Assembly: GCA_964531735.1 (NCBI GenBank)
Contig: CAZHGD010000187.1
Location: 1 to 14,864 of the forward strand
Direction of reading: 5' to 3'
DNA length: 14,864 nucleotides
Source of the DNA: CAZHGD01 sp964531735
GTDB taxonomy: Bacteria > Armatimonadota > UBA10988
Shown one piece after another: positions 5,234-12,748 of the stretch. A model generated the notes under the pieces. The model had not been told where the DNA came from. It did not search any database and saw only the letters and a program-made list of their open reading frames with translations. Numbering within the stretch: position 1 is the first letter of the stretch; each line of letters starts with the position of its first letter. The position numbers and the translations under genes were made by a program.

Positions 5234-7432
5234 ATGACGCCCATGACCACCTGCCTCGGCCGCCTCGGTAGCCGGTTCTCGTTGCAGCTCGATCCCATTC
5301 GCAAGCACGTGCTTTATGGCGCGGTGGGCCTGTTCCACCAGCGCCAGAGCGAACTGCTGGTGGAGCTGCGTGACGCCGGCGGGCTGACCGCCGCGCTGCC
5401 GCTGGCCGGCGAGCGTCCGGGGTTCGATCTGCTCTCGCAACGGCAGACCATGTGCCGCGTGGTCTATGAGGGCAGCAGCACCGCCTGCGATACGCGCGTC
5501 GACGCCGAGCTTATCGCGCCGTTCCTGCCGCGCGATGTGCGCATGTCCTGCGCGCCGGTCTACCTCGTCCATGTCACCGTCTCGAAGCTGAAGCACCGCC
5601 TGCGCTGGACCGGCCCGCAGGCCGAGGCGACGCGGCGCGGCGTGCTGCGGTTCGAGCTGAACGTGCCCGACGTGGCGGCCGAGTTCGACGGCCCGGTGCT
5701 GACCATCGGCTACGACACGCCGATCCAGGAGCGGCGCGAGACCGGCGAAGGCGGCGCCGACCGCGAACTCGACCCGACGGCGCGGAGCGTCGGCGCCGAT
5801 GTGGCGCACTGTCTGGGCCAGGTGGCACCGCTGGCCGGCGACTGGCAGGTGCGCGACGGCGGCTGGGAGCTGGCCTACGACGTGAACGACGGCGGCGTGG
5901 CCGAAGGCTGGCTGGCGCTGACCGCCTGGTTCGACGAGCCCTGCTTCGAAGGGCACCATGTCGCCGGTCCGCTGAAGTACGTGCCGGTCTTCGGCTCGGC
6001 CGAAGCGGTGCTCGACTACGCTCGCGCCGAGCGCCGGCACATCGTGGCCGCCGCCGACTTCGTCGATGGCCTGGTGCTCGACAGCTCACTGCCGAAGTCG
6101 CTCCAGGACCTGATCGCGTTCAGTTGGCACAGCTACCTGAGCTGCACCCTCTGGGCCGATCTGGACGGGCGCGACTGGTTCAGCGTCTGGGAGGGCAGTT
6201 GCTGGTACAACAGCACGGTCGATGTGGAGTACAACAACGGCCTGCCCTACTGGGGCTTCTGGCCTGAGTTGGCCGAGCTCACTTTCGACCAATGGACGCA
6301 CCACCTGCGCCCGGCCGAGGCCGGCAGTTGGCTCGAGCACGACATGGGCGCCGGCTGGACCGCCAACGGGCAGAGCTACCACCACCCGATGGAGTGCGAG
6401 GAGAACTGCAACTGGCTGCTGATGCTCTACAGCCACGGCGTCTGGTGGGGCCGCGACGAGCTGTTCAGCCGCCACGCCGAGACCAACCGGCAACTCGTGG
6501 AGTATCTGCTGTGGGCCGATTCCACCGGTAACGGCTTTCCGAACCACGGCACGGCCAACACCATCGACGACGCCACGCCGGCGGTGCAGTATGGTCGCGA
6601 CCAGGTCTACCTGGGTGTGAAGCGCCTCGCCGCGCTGCACGCCGCCGGTCGCATGGCCGAAGCCGCCGGCGACCACGCGTTGGCCGACCGCTGCTACCAG
6701 GCGGTGGACCGCGCGCTCACCACGCTGCAGTCGACGGGCTGGCTGGGCGACCACTACCCGGTCTGCCTCGACCGCACCACCACCGGTCTGGTGGACGCCT
6801 GGAGTGGCCAGCCGCTGCCCGATGACGAACTGCCCGGCTGGGACGCCTACAGCCTCTACACCACCAACGGTCTGCTGTACCTGTTCATGGTCGATGACCT
6901 GCCGGTCGACTTCGACCTCGACCTGCTGCGCATCGACCTGCTGAGCGCCTACCGCGCCAGCCTGACCGAGTATGGCTGCACGCACAGCAGCGCCGACCCG
7001 GACCATCTGTGGGTCAGCATGAACCTCTGGCGCGACCAGGTGGCGGCCTACCTCGGCGAGAACCTGCTGCCGACCGCCGACCGCTATTGGCAGATGCAGA
7101 TTGCGGCCAACGCCGGCACCGAGGCCAAGTGCTTCGTGGACACCAACTTCACCAACAACCTGTGCTGCTACCCGCGTGGCATTGCCAGTCTCGGCGCGCT
7201 GTGGGCCGCGGCCGGCCTGCGCCAGCGCGCCGCCGACCAGTTGATCAGCATCGCGCCGCCGGCCCCGTGCCGCGTGCCGATCCTGTCGCACGTCGACTGG
7301 GCCAACCTGCGCGCGCCGTGGCTGGAGGCGCGACCCGAGGCGGACGGTCTGAGCTGGTCGCTTGAGAATGAGGACCTGTTGGGCGATTGGGCTGTGGTGG
7401 CCGAAGTACGTAGTGGGAGTGACGACGAGTGA
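5234..7432 (+). CDS. GH52/GtaA-like (six-hairpin clan) glycoside hydrolase, cytoplasmic
   Basis: A 732-aa protein with no signal peptide. The N-terminal half (to about 280) looks beta-rich; the C-terminal half (about 285-670) resembles an (alpha/alpha)6 barrel. By recollection, the segment WFSVWEGSCWYNSTVD (315-330) lines up with the NEGEYRMMNTFD region of GH52 beta-xylosidases, which contains the nucleophile, making Glu320 the candidate. HDMGAGWTANGQ (369-380) matches the conserved HDMG/HDLG block of GH52 and of DUF4965 (GtaA) proteins, NTIDDATPAVQYGRDQVYLG (442-461) matches the GH52 acid/base region (Asp445 or Asp446), and CCYPRGIASL (644-653) matches its YYPRG end. Length fits GH52 (about 700 aa). 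It overlaps the deacetylase gene by 4 nt, supporting a carbohydrate role such as xylo-oligosaccharide breakdown. Fold assignment is fairly good; substrate is inferred. Start ATG 5234 has a weak AGGA at 5221-5224. Confidence 0.65.
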   Translation: MTPMTTCLGRLGSRFSLQLDPIRKHVLYGAVGLFHQRQSELLVELRDAGGLTAALPLAGERPGFDLLSQRQTMCRVVYEGSSTACDTRVDAELIAPFLPRDVRMSCAPVYLVHVTVSKLKHRLRWTGPQAEATRRGVLRFELNVPDVAAEFDGPVLTIGYDTPIQERRETGEGGADRELDPTARSVGADVAHCLGQVAPLAGDWQVRDGGWELAYDVNDGGVAEGWLALTAWFDEPCFEGHHVAGPLKYVPVFGSAEAVLDYARAERRHIVAAADFVDGLVLDSSLPKSLQDLIAFSWHSYLSCTLWADLDGRDWFSVWEGSCWYNSTVDVEYNNGLPYWGFWPELAELTFDQWTHHLRPAEAGSWLEHDMGAGWTANGQSYHHPMECEENCNWLLMLYSHGVWWGRDELFSRHAETNRQLVEYLLWADSTGNGFPNHGTANTIDDATPAVQYGRDQVYLGVKRLAALHAAGRMAEAAGDHALADRCYQAVDRALTTLQSTGWLGDHYPVCLDRTTTGLVDAWSGQPLPDDELPGWDAYSLYTTNGLLYLFMVDDLPVDFDLDLLRIDLLSAYRASLTEYGCTHSSADPDHLWVSMNLWRDQVAAYLGENLLPTADRYWQMQIAANAGTEAKCFVDTNFTNNLCCYPRGIASLGALWAAAGLRQRAADQLISIAPPAPCRVPILSHVDWANLRAPWLEARPEADGLSWSLENEDLLGDWAVVAEVRSGSDDE

Positions 7433-8187
7433 TCACGCGTGTGCTGATACTGGCTGCCGGCGCCATCCTGGCCGGCGCGGCCCTGGCCCCGGCAGAGCCG
7501 GACCAGCCGGCGATGTTGGTGCTGCTCAAAGCCGATGACTACCGCGACAACGCCCGCTGGCGGCGGTTTGTCGGCCACATCCAGGAGCAGAAGCTCAAGG
7601 CGTCCATCGGCATCATCGGCAACCTGCTGGAGAAGGACGACCCGAAGCTGGTGGCCTGGACGCACGAGCTGGTGGCCAGTGGGTCGTTCGACTTCTGGCA
7701 CCACGGCTACGACCACCGGCTGAACTGGCCGGAGGGCGGCCGCACGTTCTGCGAGTTCGACGGCCCGTCGTATGAGCAACAAAAAGACCATTTCGACCGC
7801 GCCTGCCGCCTGGCCAAGGACAAGCTCGGCCTCGAGTTCAAGGTCTTCGGCGCGCCGGGCAACCGGGTCGACGCCACCACGGCGCGCGTGCTGGCCGAGC
7901 ATCCCGAGATCGAGGCCAGCTTCTTCGGCCCGAAGGGCCTGACCGGCAAGCTGCTGCTGGAGCGCTGGGCGAACGCGGAACAGCCGACGCTGAAGCCGAA
8001 CAGCGCCGAGTTCATCAAGCGCTGGCCGCAGGTGGTGACCCGGCCCTACCTGGTGCTGCAACTGCACCCGGGTGCCTGGGACGACGAGCGGTTCGGCGAG
8101 TACACGCGGATCGTGGCCTTCCTGCAAGGCAAGTCGGTGCAGTTTGTGACCGCGGCGGAGCTGTGCGCGGCGCTGAAGGCCAAGTAG
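7429..8187 (+). CDS. Exported polysaccharide deacetylase-like (NodB/CE4 fold) protein
   Basis: A 252-aa protein with a signal peptide (residues 1-22, cleavage near ALAPAEP). NodB-type motifs appear in order: KADD (34-37, general base and metal Asp), HHGYDH (91-96, the HxxxH zinc pair within it), FGAPGNRVD (140-148, replacing the usual RxPxG loop), and LQLHPG (210-215, the LHPG motif). It probably removes acyl groups from a polysaccharide or oligosaccharide in the periplasm or outside the cell. The first motif has an extra residue pattern (KADDYRDN) more like DUF2334-type members, so the substrate may not be a typical chitin, peptidoglycan or xylan. GTG 7429 overlaps the TGA of the GH52-like gene (GTGA), with GGGAG at 7415-7419 at 9-nt spacing: translational coupling. 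It converges with the DUF3160 gene, leaving only 17 bp. Confidence 0.82.
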   Translation: MITRVLILAAGAILAGAALAPAEPDQPAMLVLLKADDYRDNARWRRFVGHIQEQKLKASIGIIGNLLEKDDPKLVAWTHELVASGSFDFWHHGYDHRLNWPEGGRTFCEFDGPSYEQQKDHFDRACRLAKDKLGLEFKVFGAPGNRVDATTARVLAEHPEIEASFFGPKGLTGKLLLERWANAEQPTLKPNSAEFIKRWPQVVTRPYLVLQLHPGAWDDERFGEYTRIVAFLQGKSVQFVTAAELCAALKAK

Positions 8188-8204
8188 GCGGGCGCGCACA
8201 CCGG

Positions 8205-10379
8205 TTACTGCGGCAGGCCCGCGGTCGGCGCCGGCAAGTAAGGCGCTTCCGGGTTGGGGCGCTGGAAGCTGGCGGTCCACTCGGGTGTGCCGGGCGGCGA
8301 GGTGCCGGCGAGCAGTTCGCGCCAGCGCGCATCGGTCAGCGGCTCGCGTTCCGGCAGCACTGCTTCCAGATAGCTGAGCAGCGCGCCACGGGCGAGGTAG
8401 AAGCCGCCGCTGTCGGGCACCACCACCAGCACCTGCTGCACGGGTCCGGCACCGGCATAGCAGCGTCGGCCCGGTCCGGCGGGGCCCAGGTCGGCCACCA
8501 GCGGCGGGTTGGTCTGCGCCGCGCTCAGCGCGCCGTCCAGGCCGCTGATCAGCCAGTGCAACTCGTGCCCGAAGGCCGCCAGCCGGGTCCGGTCGAGTTC
8601 GGAGATGCTGCGGTTGGCCAACTCCTTGGCGGCCACTTGGCGCAACAGGCTCATCAGCACCTGGAAGGTGCGATGGCTGTCGCGAATCGGCTCAGTGGCC
8701 AGCCGGTGGGTCTCCAGGCCGCCCAGCAGCGTGGCCGAGAGCCAGGCGAGCCGCGAGAACACCTCGGGCACCGGTTCGACATAGACCAGCGGCGGCTTGT
8801 CGACCTTGCGTTGGGCCGGGCGCACGTCCGGCGGTCCGGGCGGCTCGGTGGGCCAGCGGCGGCGTTCGGCGGCCCAGGTGGCCAAGGTGGTCATCAGACC
8901 GCGGTCGCCCCAGGCGCTGCTGCGCTGGAAGGCCAGCCAGCCGCGGCCCAGCGGGTCGTTCAGCGGCGCGCAGGCCCACCAACGCCCCCAGATCAGGTCG
9001 CGTCGCCAGACGTCGGGCTCCACGGCATCCAGACGCGAGCGGAGCGCCGCGAAGGTCTCGGCATAGCGGGTGTTGCCGGTGGGCAGGCGGTAGAACCGGT
9101 TGACCAGCGTCTCGGCCCGCGGCACGCCGAGAGCGGCAAACAGCTCGACGCCGGAAGCGGCGTCGCGCCGCGTGGGATTGGCCAGACCGGCCAGCAACTC
9201 GTCGTCGGTGCGCCGTGGCGGCGCGAGCACATAGACGCGGCACGGTCCGGGCCAGCCGGCCTCGCGCGGTGCTGGAACCGCAGTGCCCTCGCCGCGCTTC
9301 TCCAGCGCCTGGGCAAACGCGCGCAGCTTGCCGAAGTCGGCCAGATCGGCCAAGGCGGGCTGCGCACCGAACGCCTCCTGCGCCGCGGTCACGGCCTGGC
9401 CGAGGGTGACGCCGGTGGGTGCGCCGGCAATGAACGACTGGCTGTCCTGCAGGGCCTCCCAGTGCCGTAGCGCGGCGTCGGGCGGTTCGGTCAGGGCCTG
9501 GCAGAGCAGGGCCAGTTGCCGCACCGAGCGCCAGTGTGGCTCGGCGGCGCCGCTCTCCGTGGTGACCCGCGTGGGCAACGGCGTGTGCTGCAACCAGGCC
9601 AACGCGCGCCGGTAGCGGGCCAGCTTCTCGGTGGCGCCGTCCTCGCGACCCGGCGCCAGGTGACGGTAGTCCAGGCGGTAGGGCAGCACCTCGCCCACCG
9701 TGTCTTCGTTGTGGGCCGTCACCCGCCCGGTCTCGAGGCGGGCCAGCCGCGCGGCGTTGGTCTCAATGGCGGTGTTGAGGCCCAGCAGGCTGGCGGCCAC
9801 CGCCAAGTAGGCCAGGTTGGCCCGCGCCGCGTCGCGCAGCTCGGCGCCCGCGAGCTGGTCGTACTGCGCTTGCGTGCGCTCCAGTAGCGTCAGCGTCAGC
9901 GCGATCAGCAGGCCGGGGTAGCTCTCGGCCTCCAGGCGGCGGCGGGTGTCCTCGCAGACCCGCTGGAAGGCGTACAGCGCGGCATCGGCGGTGACGAAGC
10001 TGGGCCGGTTCTCCGCCAGGTTGTCGCGGTAGAGGCTGTCCATCTGCGCGTCGGGCAAGGGTATGGCCAGGAAGCCCTGCCGCGCCAGATCGGCCCGGTC
10101 GGCGGCGCTCAGGCGGGGGTAGTCCACCCGGTTGGCGACCTGCGACAGGTCGTCCTTGAGCGTGTAGTCGGGCACCGCCGGCGCCACGGCCACCGGCTGG
10201 TACGGCGCCTGCGCCGCAAAGGCCGACGCCGCCCGAGGCACGGCCGGACCCGGCGGTTCCGGCGTGCTGACCGCCACCTCCGGCTCGACCGGTGCCGTGA
10301 CCGGCCGGCGCCAGCAACCGGTGACCGCCACCAGCGCCGCGGCCAGGACCAACCAGCGAAGCCGGTGCGCCTGGTTCAC
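8205..10379 (-). CDS. DUF3160 domain lipoprotein
   Basis: A 724-aa lipoprotein. The GTG at 10379 begins VNQAHRLRWLVLAAALVAVTGC: a lipoprotein signal with lipobox VTGC at Cys22. This start overlaps the stop of the CorC-type gene (GTGA) and has GGAG 8 nt upstream, whereas reading from further upstream (in-frame start at 10466) would bury the signal. After a Pro/Val-rich linker (about 23-65), the rest is one DUF3160 domain: SFVTADAALYAFQRVCEDT near the start matches the family's FVTtDallhlfh motif, and RGALLSYLEAVLPEREPLTDARWRELL near the end matches its R/GxxxxYxEF and RLTDeeW motifs, followed by PEWTASFQRP. The domain's function is not known. Its coupling to a CNNM/CorC transporter suggests an envelope role, which is inference. 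Convergent with the deacetylase gene. Confidence 0.88.
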   Translation of the reverse strand: MNQAHRLRWLVLAAALVAVTGCWRRPVTAPVEPEVAVSTPEPPGPAVPRAASAFAAQAPYQPVAVAPAVPDYTLKDDLSQVANRVDYPRLSAADRADLARQGFLAIPLPDAQMDSLYRDNLAENRPSFVTADAALYAFQRVCEDTRRRLEAESYPGLLIALTLTLLERTQAQYDQLAGAELRDAARANLAYLAVAASLLGLNTAIETNAARLARLETGRVTAHNEDTVGEVLPYRLDYRHLAPGREDGATEKLARYRRALAWLQHTPLPTRVTTESGAAEPHWRSVRQLALLCQALTEPPDAALRHWEALQDSQSFIAGAPTGVTLGQAVTAAQEAFGAQPALADLADFGKLRAFAQALEKRGEGTAVPAPREAGWPGPCRVYVLAPPRRTDDELLAGLANPTRRDAASGVELFAALGVPRAETLVNRFYRLPTGNTRYAETFAALRSRLDAVEPDVWRRDLIWGRWWACAPLNDPLGRGWLAFQRSSAWGDRGLMTTLATWAAERRRWPTEPPGPPDVRPAQRKVDKPPLVYVEPVPEVFSRLAWLSATLLGGLETHRLATEPIRDSHRTFQVLMSLLRQVAAKELANRSISELDRTRLAAFGHELHWLISGLDGALSAAQTNPPLVADLGPAGPGRRCYAGAGPVQQVLVVVPDSGGFYLARGALLSYLEAVLPEREPLTDARWRELLAGTSPPGTPEWTASFQRPNPEAPYLPAPTAGLPQ

Positions 10380-11665
10380 GCGCCTGACTCCGTCGCGTGG
10401 CACAGCAGCACCTTGTCGATCCGGCGGCCGTCCATGTCCACCACTTCGAAGCGCCAGCCGGCCCACTCGACCGACTCGGCCGGCGCCGGCACATGGCCCA
10501 GCAGGTGTAGCACCAGGCCGGCCAGCGTGACGTACTCTTCCTCGTCCGGCAGCTCGTCGAGGTCGAACAGGGCCTTGAACTCCTCGGCCGGCAGCAGACC
10601 GTCGACCAGCCAGCTCCCGTCGTCGCGCTGCACCGCGCGCGGGTCGTCGGGCTGGCCCGCCGTGGGCATGTCGCCCAGCACGGCTTCGAGGATGTCCTCG
10701 AGGGTCACCAGGCCCGCCACGCCGCCGTACTCGTCGATGACGATGGCCAGGTGCATGCGCTCGGACCGCAGCTCCTCGAGCAACCGCATGGCGCGCGTGC
10801 TCTCCGGCACAATCGGCGGCTTGCGGACCAGCGAGGCCACCTCGAGGGCCGCGCCGGTGACCAGTTGGGCGAGGATGTCCTTGGCGTAGACCACGCCCGC
10901 CAAGTCGTCGAGGTGGCCACGAGCCACCGGGAACACGCTATGGTGGCTGCTGACCACCTGCTGCGCCAGGTCCGCGCTGGGCTCGTCCAAATCGAGCCAG
11001 ATGGCCTCGGTGCGCGGGGTCATCAGCGTGGCCACTTCGCGGTCGCCCAGTTGCACGGCGCTCTTCAGCACCTCCTCCTCGGCCGCGGTGAACACCCCGG
11101 CCTGGGCGGCCTGCTCGATGAGCACCGTCACCTCTTCCTCGGTGACGGCCGCTTCGCCGGTCGGCCGCACGCCCAGCAGGCGCAGGAGCAGGTCGGTACA
11201 CACGCTGAGCACGCGCACCAGTGGCCAGCACAGCCGCGACAGCAGGTCCATCGGCTGGGCCACGGCACAGGCCACGCGCTCGGCGTTGTGCAGCGCGAAG
11301 CGCTTCGGGGCCAGCTCACCGACCACCACGCAGGCGAACGTCACACCGACCACCACGAGCACGCGGGCCACGGTCTCGCGGTAGGGGCCGAGAGCTGGAA
11401 TGTGGGCCAGCCAGCCGGTCACGTCGCCGACCAGCCGGGCTTCGCCGAAAATGCCCGACAAAATGCCGACCACCGTGATGGCAATCTGCACGGTGGACAA
11501 GAAGGCGAGGGGATGCTCCGCCAGGATGAGCGCGGCCTGCGCGGCGTGGTTGCCCTCGTTGGCCCAGTGCTGCAAACGGGTTCGCCGAGCCGACACGATG
11601 CCGATCTCCGACATCGCAAACAGCCCGCCGAAGGCCGTCAGTAGCAGCAGCACCGCGATGTTCAC
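10376..11665 (-). CDS. CorC/HlyC-type (CNNM-CBS) membrane protein
   Basis: A 429-aa protein with the complete three-part layout: CNNM (DUF21) membrane domain at about 1-185 with VGILSGIFGE (66-75) and VGELAPKRFAL (115-125); a CBS pair at about 200-330, with LMTPR (214-218) and IDEYGGVAGLVTLEDILE (310-327); and a CorC_HlyC domain at about 340-424, including DGSWLVDG and FEVVDMDGRRIDKVLL. The family includes Mg2+ exporters and proteins of unsettled function (CorC, YfjD, YtfL, Bacillus MpfA). The CBS pair would sense nucleotides. GTG 11665 has GGAGG with 7-nt spacing; the longer frame to 11893 runs through the REPIN-like repeat and adds a low-complexity stretch, so it is rejected. The gene is preceded by a 267-bp leader with a hairpin and coupled to the DUF3160 lipoprotein gene downstream (4-nt overlap). 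Confidence 0.93.
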   Translation of the reverse strand: MNIAVLLLLTAFGGLFAMSEIGIVSARRTRLQHWANEGNHAAQAALILAEHPLAFLSTVQIAITVVGILSGIFGEARLVGDVTGWLAHIPALGPYRETVARVLVVVGVTFACVVVGELAPKRFALHNAERVACAVAQPMDLLSRLCWPLVRVLSVCTDLLLRLLGVRPTGEAAVTEEEVTVLIEQAAQAGVFTAAEEEVLKSAVQLGDREVATLMTPRTEAIWLDLDEPSADLAQQVVSSHHSVFPVARGHLDDLAGVVYAKDILAQLVTGAALEVASLVRKPPIVPESTRAMRLLEELRSERMHLAIVIDEYGGVAGLVTLEDILEAVLGDMPTAGQPDDPRAVQRDDGSWLVDGLLPAEEFKALFDLDELPDEEEYVTLAGLVLHLLGHVPAPAESVEWAGWRFEVVDMDGRRIDKVLLCHATESGA

Positions 11666-11727
11666 CCACGCACCTCCGCCGGGCAGCTTCCTGCGACAAT
11701 GTAACGCCAGAAGGCGACGGCCGGCAA

Positions 11728-11750
11728 GAGCGCCGCCCTTCGCGGCGCTC
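11728..11750. promoter_or_regulatory. Strong hairpin in the leader of the CorC-type gene
   Basis: GAGCGCCGC (11728-11736) and GCGGCGCTC (11742-11750) form a 9-bp perfect stem with a 5-nt CCTTC loop. The right arm is then repeated directly (GCGGCGCTC at 11751-11759), so two mutually exclusive hairpins could form with the left arm. It is 63 bp upstream of the CorC-type start on the minus strand, so it would be in the 5' leader of that transcript. It could be an attenuator, a terminator-like barrier or only a G+C-rich coincidence. The left-arm competition looks like a simple two-state switch, but no antiterminator partner was confirmed. Confidence 0.45.
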
Positions 11751-11827
11751 GCGGCGCTCGCCCCTCCGGACCGGCGCTGAGACGGCCTAAGCAGCGTGCC
11801 ACAGTCCTTGTCCTGCTCACCAGTTCT

Positions 11828-11909
11828 GGGTGCCACTGGCGGCTTGCCCGCCAGTGCATCGACGTACCAGTTGCAGGCAGCACTGGCGGGCAAGCCGCCA
11901 ATGGCACCC
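11828..11909. repeat. REPIN-like inverted pair of short palindromes (82 bp)
   Basis: Two 30-bp arms, 11828-11857 and 11880-11909, are reverse complements with 29 of 30 positions matching (the mismatch is C11836 against A11901). A 22-bp spacer separates them. Each arm is itself a small hairpin: CTGGCGG and CCGCCAG form a 7-bp stem around a GCAAG or CTTGC loop. Two REP-type hairpins in inverted orientation is the architecture of REPINs/BIMEs, which are spread in some bacteria by a RAYT transposase. No RAYT gene is in the window. The element sits between the mlaE and corC-type genes, 19 bp after the mlaE stop, where it would stabilise or end the upstream transcript. The repeat family cannot be checked from a single copy. 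Confidence 0.75.
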
Positions 11910-11932
11910 GGCCCAAGACTCCGGATCGGTGC

Positions 11933-12748
11933 TTAGGTGGTACAGGTGGCGATCATCAGGTTGGCGAAGTGGATCCAGATGATGTTGCGCACCACGGCGA
12001 CAGTGGTGGCGCGGCCGACGGCCTCCGAGCCGTACCCGCAGGCGAAGCCTTCACGCAGGCTGGAGCAGGCGATCAGCGCGCCGAACACCGTGGACTTGAT
12101 GCACCCGTTCACCACCGTGTCCAGCGACAGCCGCTGCGGGATCATGTCGTAGAACTCGCCCCACGACAGCCCGCTGAGCAGCGAGACCACGCCAGCCCCG
12201 GCCACGCCCGAGACCATGCCGATCAGGGCCAGCATCGGCAGCATGGCGACCAGGGCCAGGTAGCGCGGCACGGCGAGATGCTGCACCGGATCGGTGGCCA
12301 GCGCCCGGAGCGCATCGATCTGCTCGGTGATCTTCATCGTGGCCAGTTCGGCGGCGATGGCCGAGCCGGACCGGGCCGCCACCACCGTGGCAGCGAGCAC
12401 CGGCGCCACCTCGCGGCACATCGATTCGGCGGTCAGCAGACCGAGCAGGTTGCTGGCGCCGATGCGCTTGAACTGGTCCACCGCGTAGACGCCGAAGACC
12501 AGGCCGCTGAAGCAGACCGTGACGGTCACCAGCGGCAGACCACCGACGCCGACGGCGGCCATCTGTTCGAAGGTCTCGCGACGGGTGACTTCACCGCGCA
12601 GCACCCAGGTGACGGTACGGTGCGCCAGCAGCATGACCTCGCCGACGTAGGCCAGCAGTCCGGTCACGGCCCCGCCCAGGAGCCGCAGCACGCCGATGCC
12701 GAACGAGCCGAGTCGCGACCAGCGGAACGACAGGCTCTCGGCGGCCAT
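11933..12748 (-). CDS. mlaE: MlaE-family ABC lipid transporter permease
   Basis: A 271-aa integral membrane permease of the MlaE/Ttg2B/TGD1 family (PF02405), which with an MlaF ATPase and an MCE-domain protein moves phospholipids between the inner and outer membrane. The family signature REVAPVLAATVVAARSGSAIAAELATMKITEQIDAL is seen at about 112-147, then DPVQHLAVPRYLAL. Hydrophobic helices are placed as in MlaE. ATG 12748 overlaps the stop of the LPTAI gene (TGATG), with GAGGAGGG upstream at 9-nt spacing, so the two are translationally coupled. The long frame continues to 12793 but would overlap that gene by 45 bp. The usual neighbours mlaF and mlaD do not follow; the REPIN gap and a CorC-type gene do. 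It probably works with ATPase and MCE proteins encoded elsewhere. Symbol denotes the family, not a proven orthologue. Confidence 0.92.
   Translation of the reverse strand: MAAESLSFRWSRLGSFGIGVLRLLGGAVTGLLAYVGEVMLLAHRTVTWVLRGEVTRRETFEQMAAVGVGGLPLVTVTVCFSGLVFGVYAVDQFKRIGASNLLGLLTAESMCREVAPVLAATVVAARSGSAIAAELATMKITEQIDALRALATDPVQHLAVPRYLALVAMLPMLALIGMVSGVAGAGVVSLLSGLSWGEFYDMIPQRLSLDTVVNGCIKSTVFGALIACSSLREGFACGYGSEAVGRATTVAVVRNIIWIHFANLMIATCTT

Noticed and set aside
5095..5271. 58-codon plus-strand frame starting GTG with AAGGAG upstream
   Set aside because: Only its first 16 codons look HEPN-like; the rest is Arg/His/Pro-rich and runs into the next gene. Spacing from the ribosome site is only 4 nt. 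Treated as part of a remnant, not a gene.
4973..6040. Long open frame on the minus strand opposite the GH52-like gene and the MNT gene end
   Set aside because: Its product is low-complexity His/Arg/Gln-rich sequence typical of an antisense shadow in high-G+C coding DNA, and it overlaps genes with recognisable motifs on the plus strand.
6086..7291. 401-codon open frame on the minus strand within the GH52-like gene
   Set aside because: Gly/Val/Gln/His-rich product with no motifs, wholly inside a coding gene; an antisense shadow.
8188..8222. GCGGGC...GCCCGC pair near the convergent gap as a terminator
   Set aside because: The stem is only 6 bp with a 23-nt loop and extends into the DUF3160 coding end; too weak to call.
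8163..9470. 435-codon open frame on the plus strand opposite the DUF3160 gene
   Set aside because: Arg/Gly/Gln/His-rich with no motifs; the minus-strand gene has a lipobox and DUF3160 motifs. Shadow.
11666..11893. Upstream extension of the CorC-type gene to a start at 11893
   Set aside because: It reads through the right side of the REPIN-like repeat and the G+C hairpin and adds no conserved domain; the GTG at 11665 has a good GGAGG site and the normal CNNM N-terminus.
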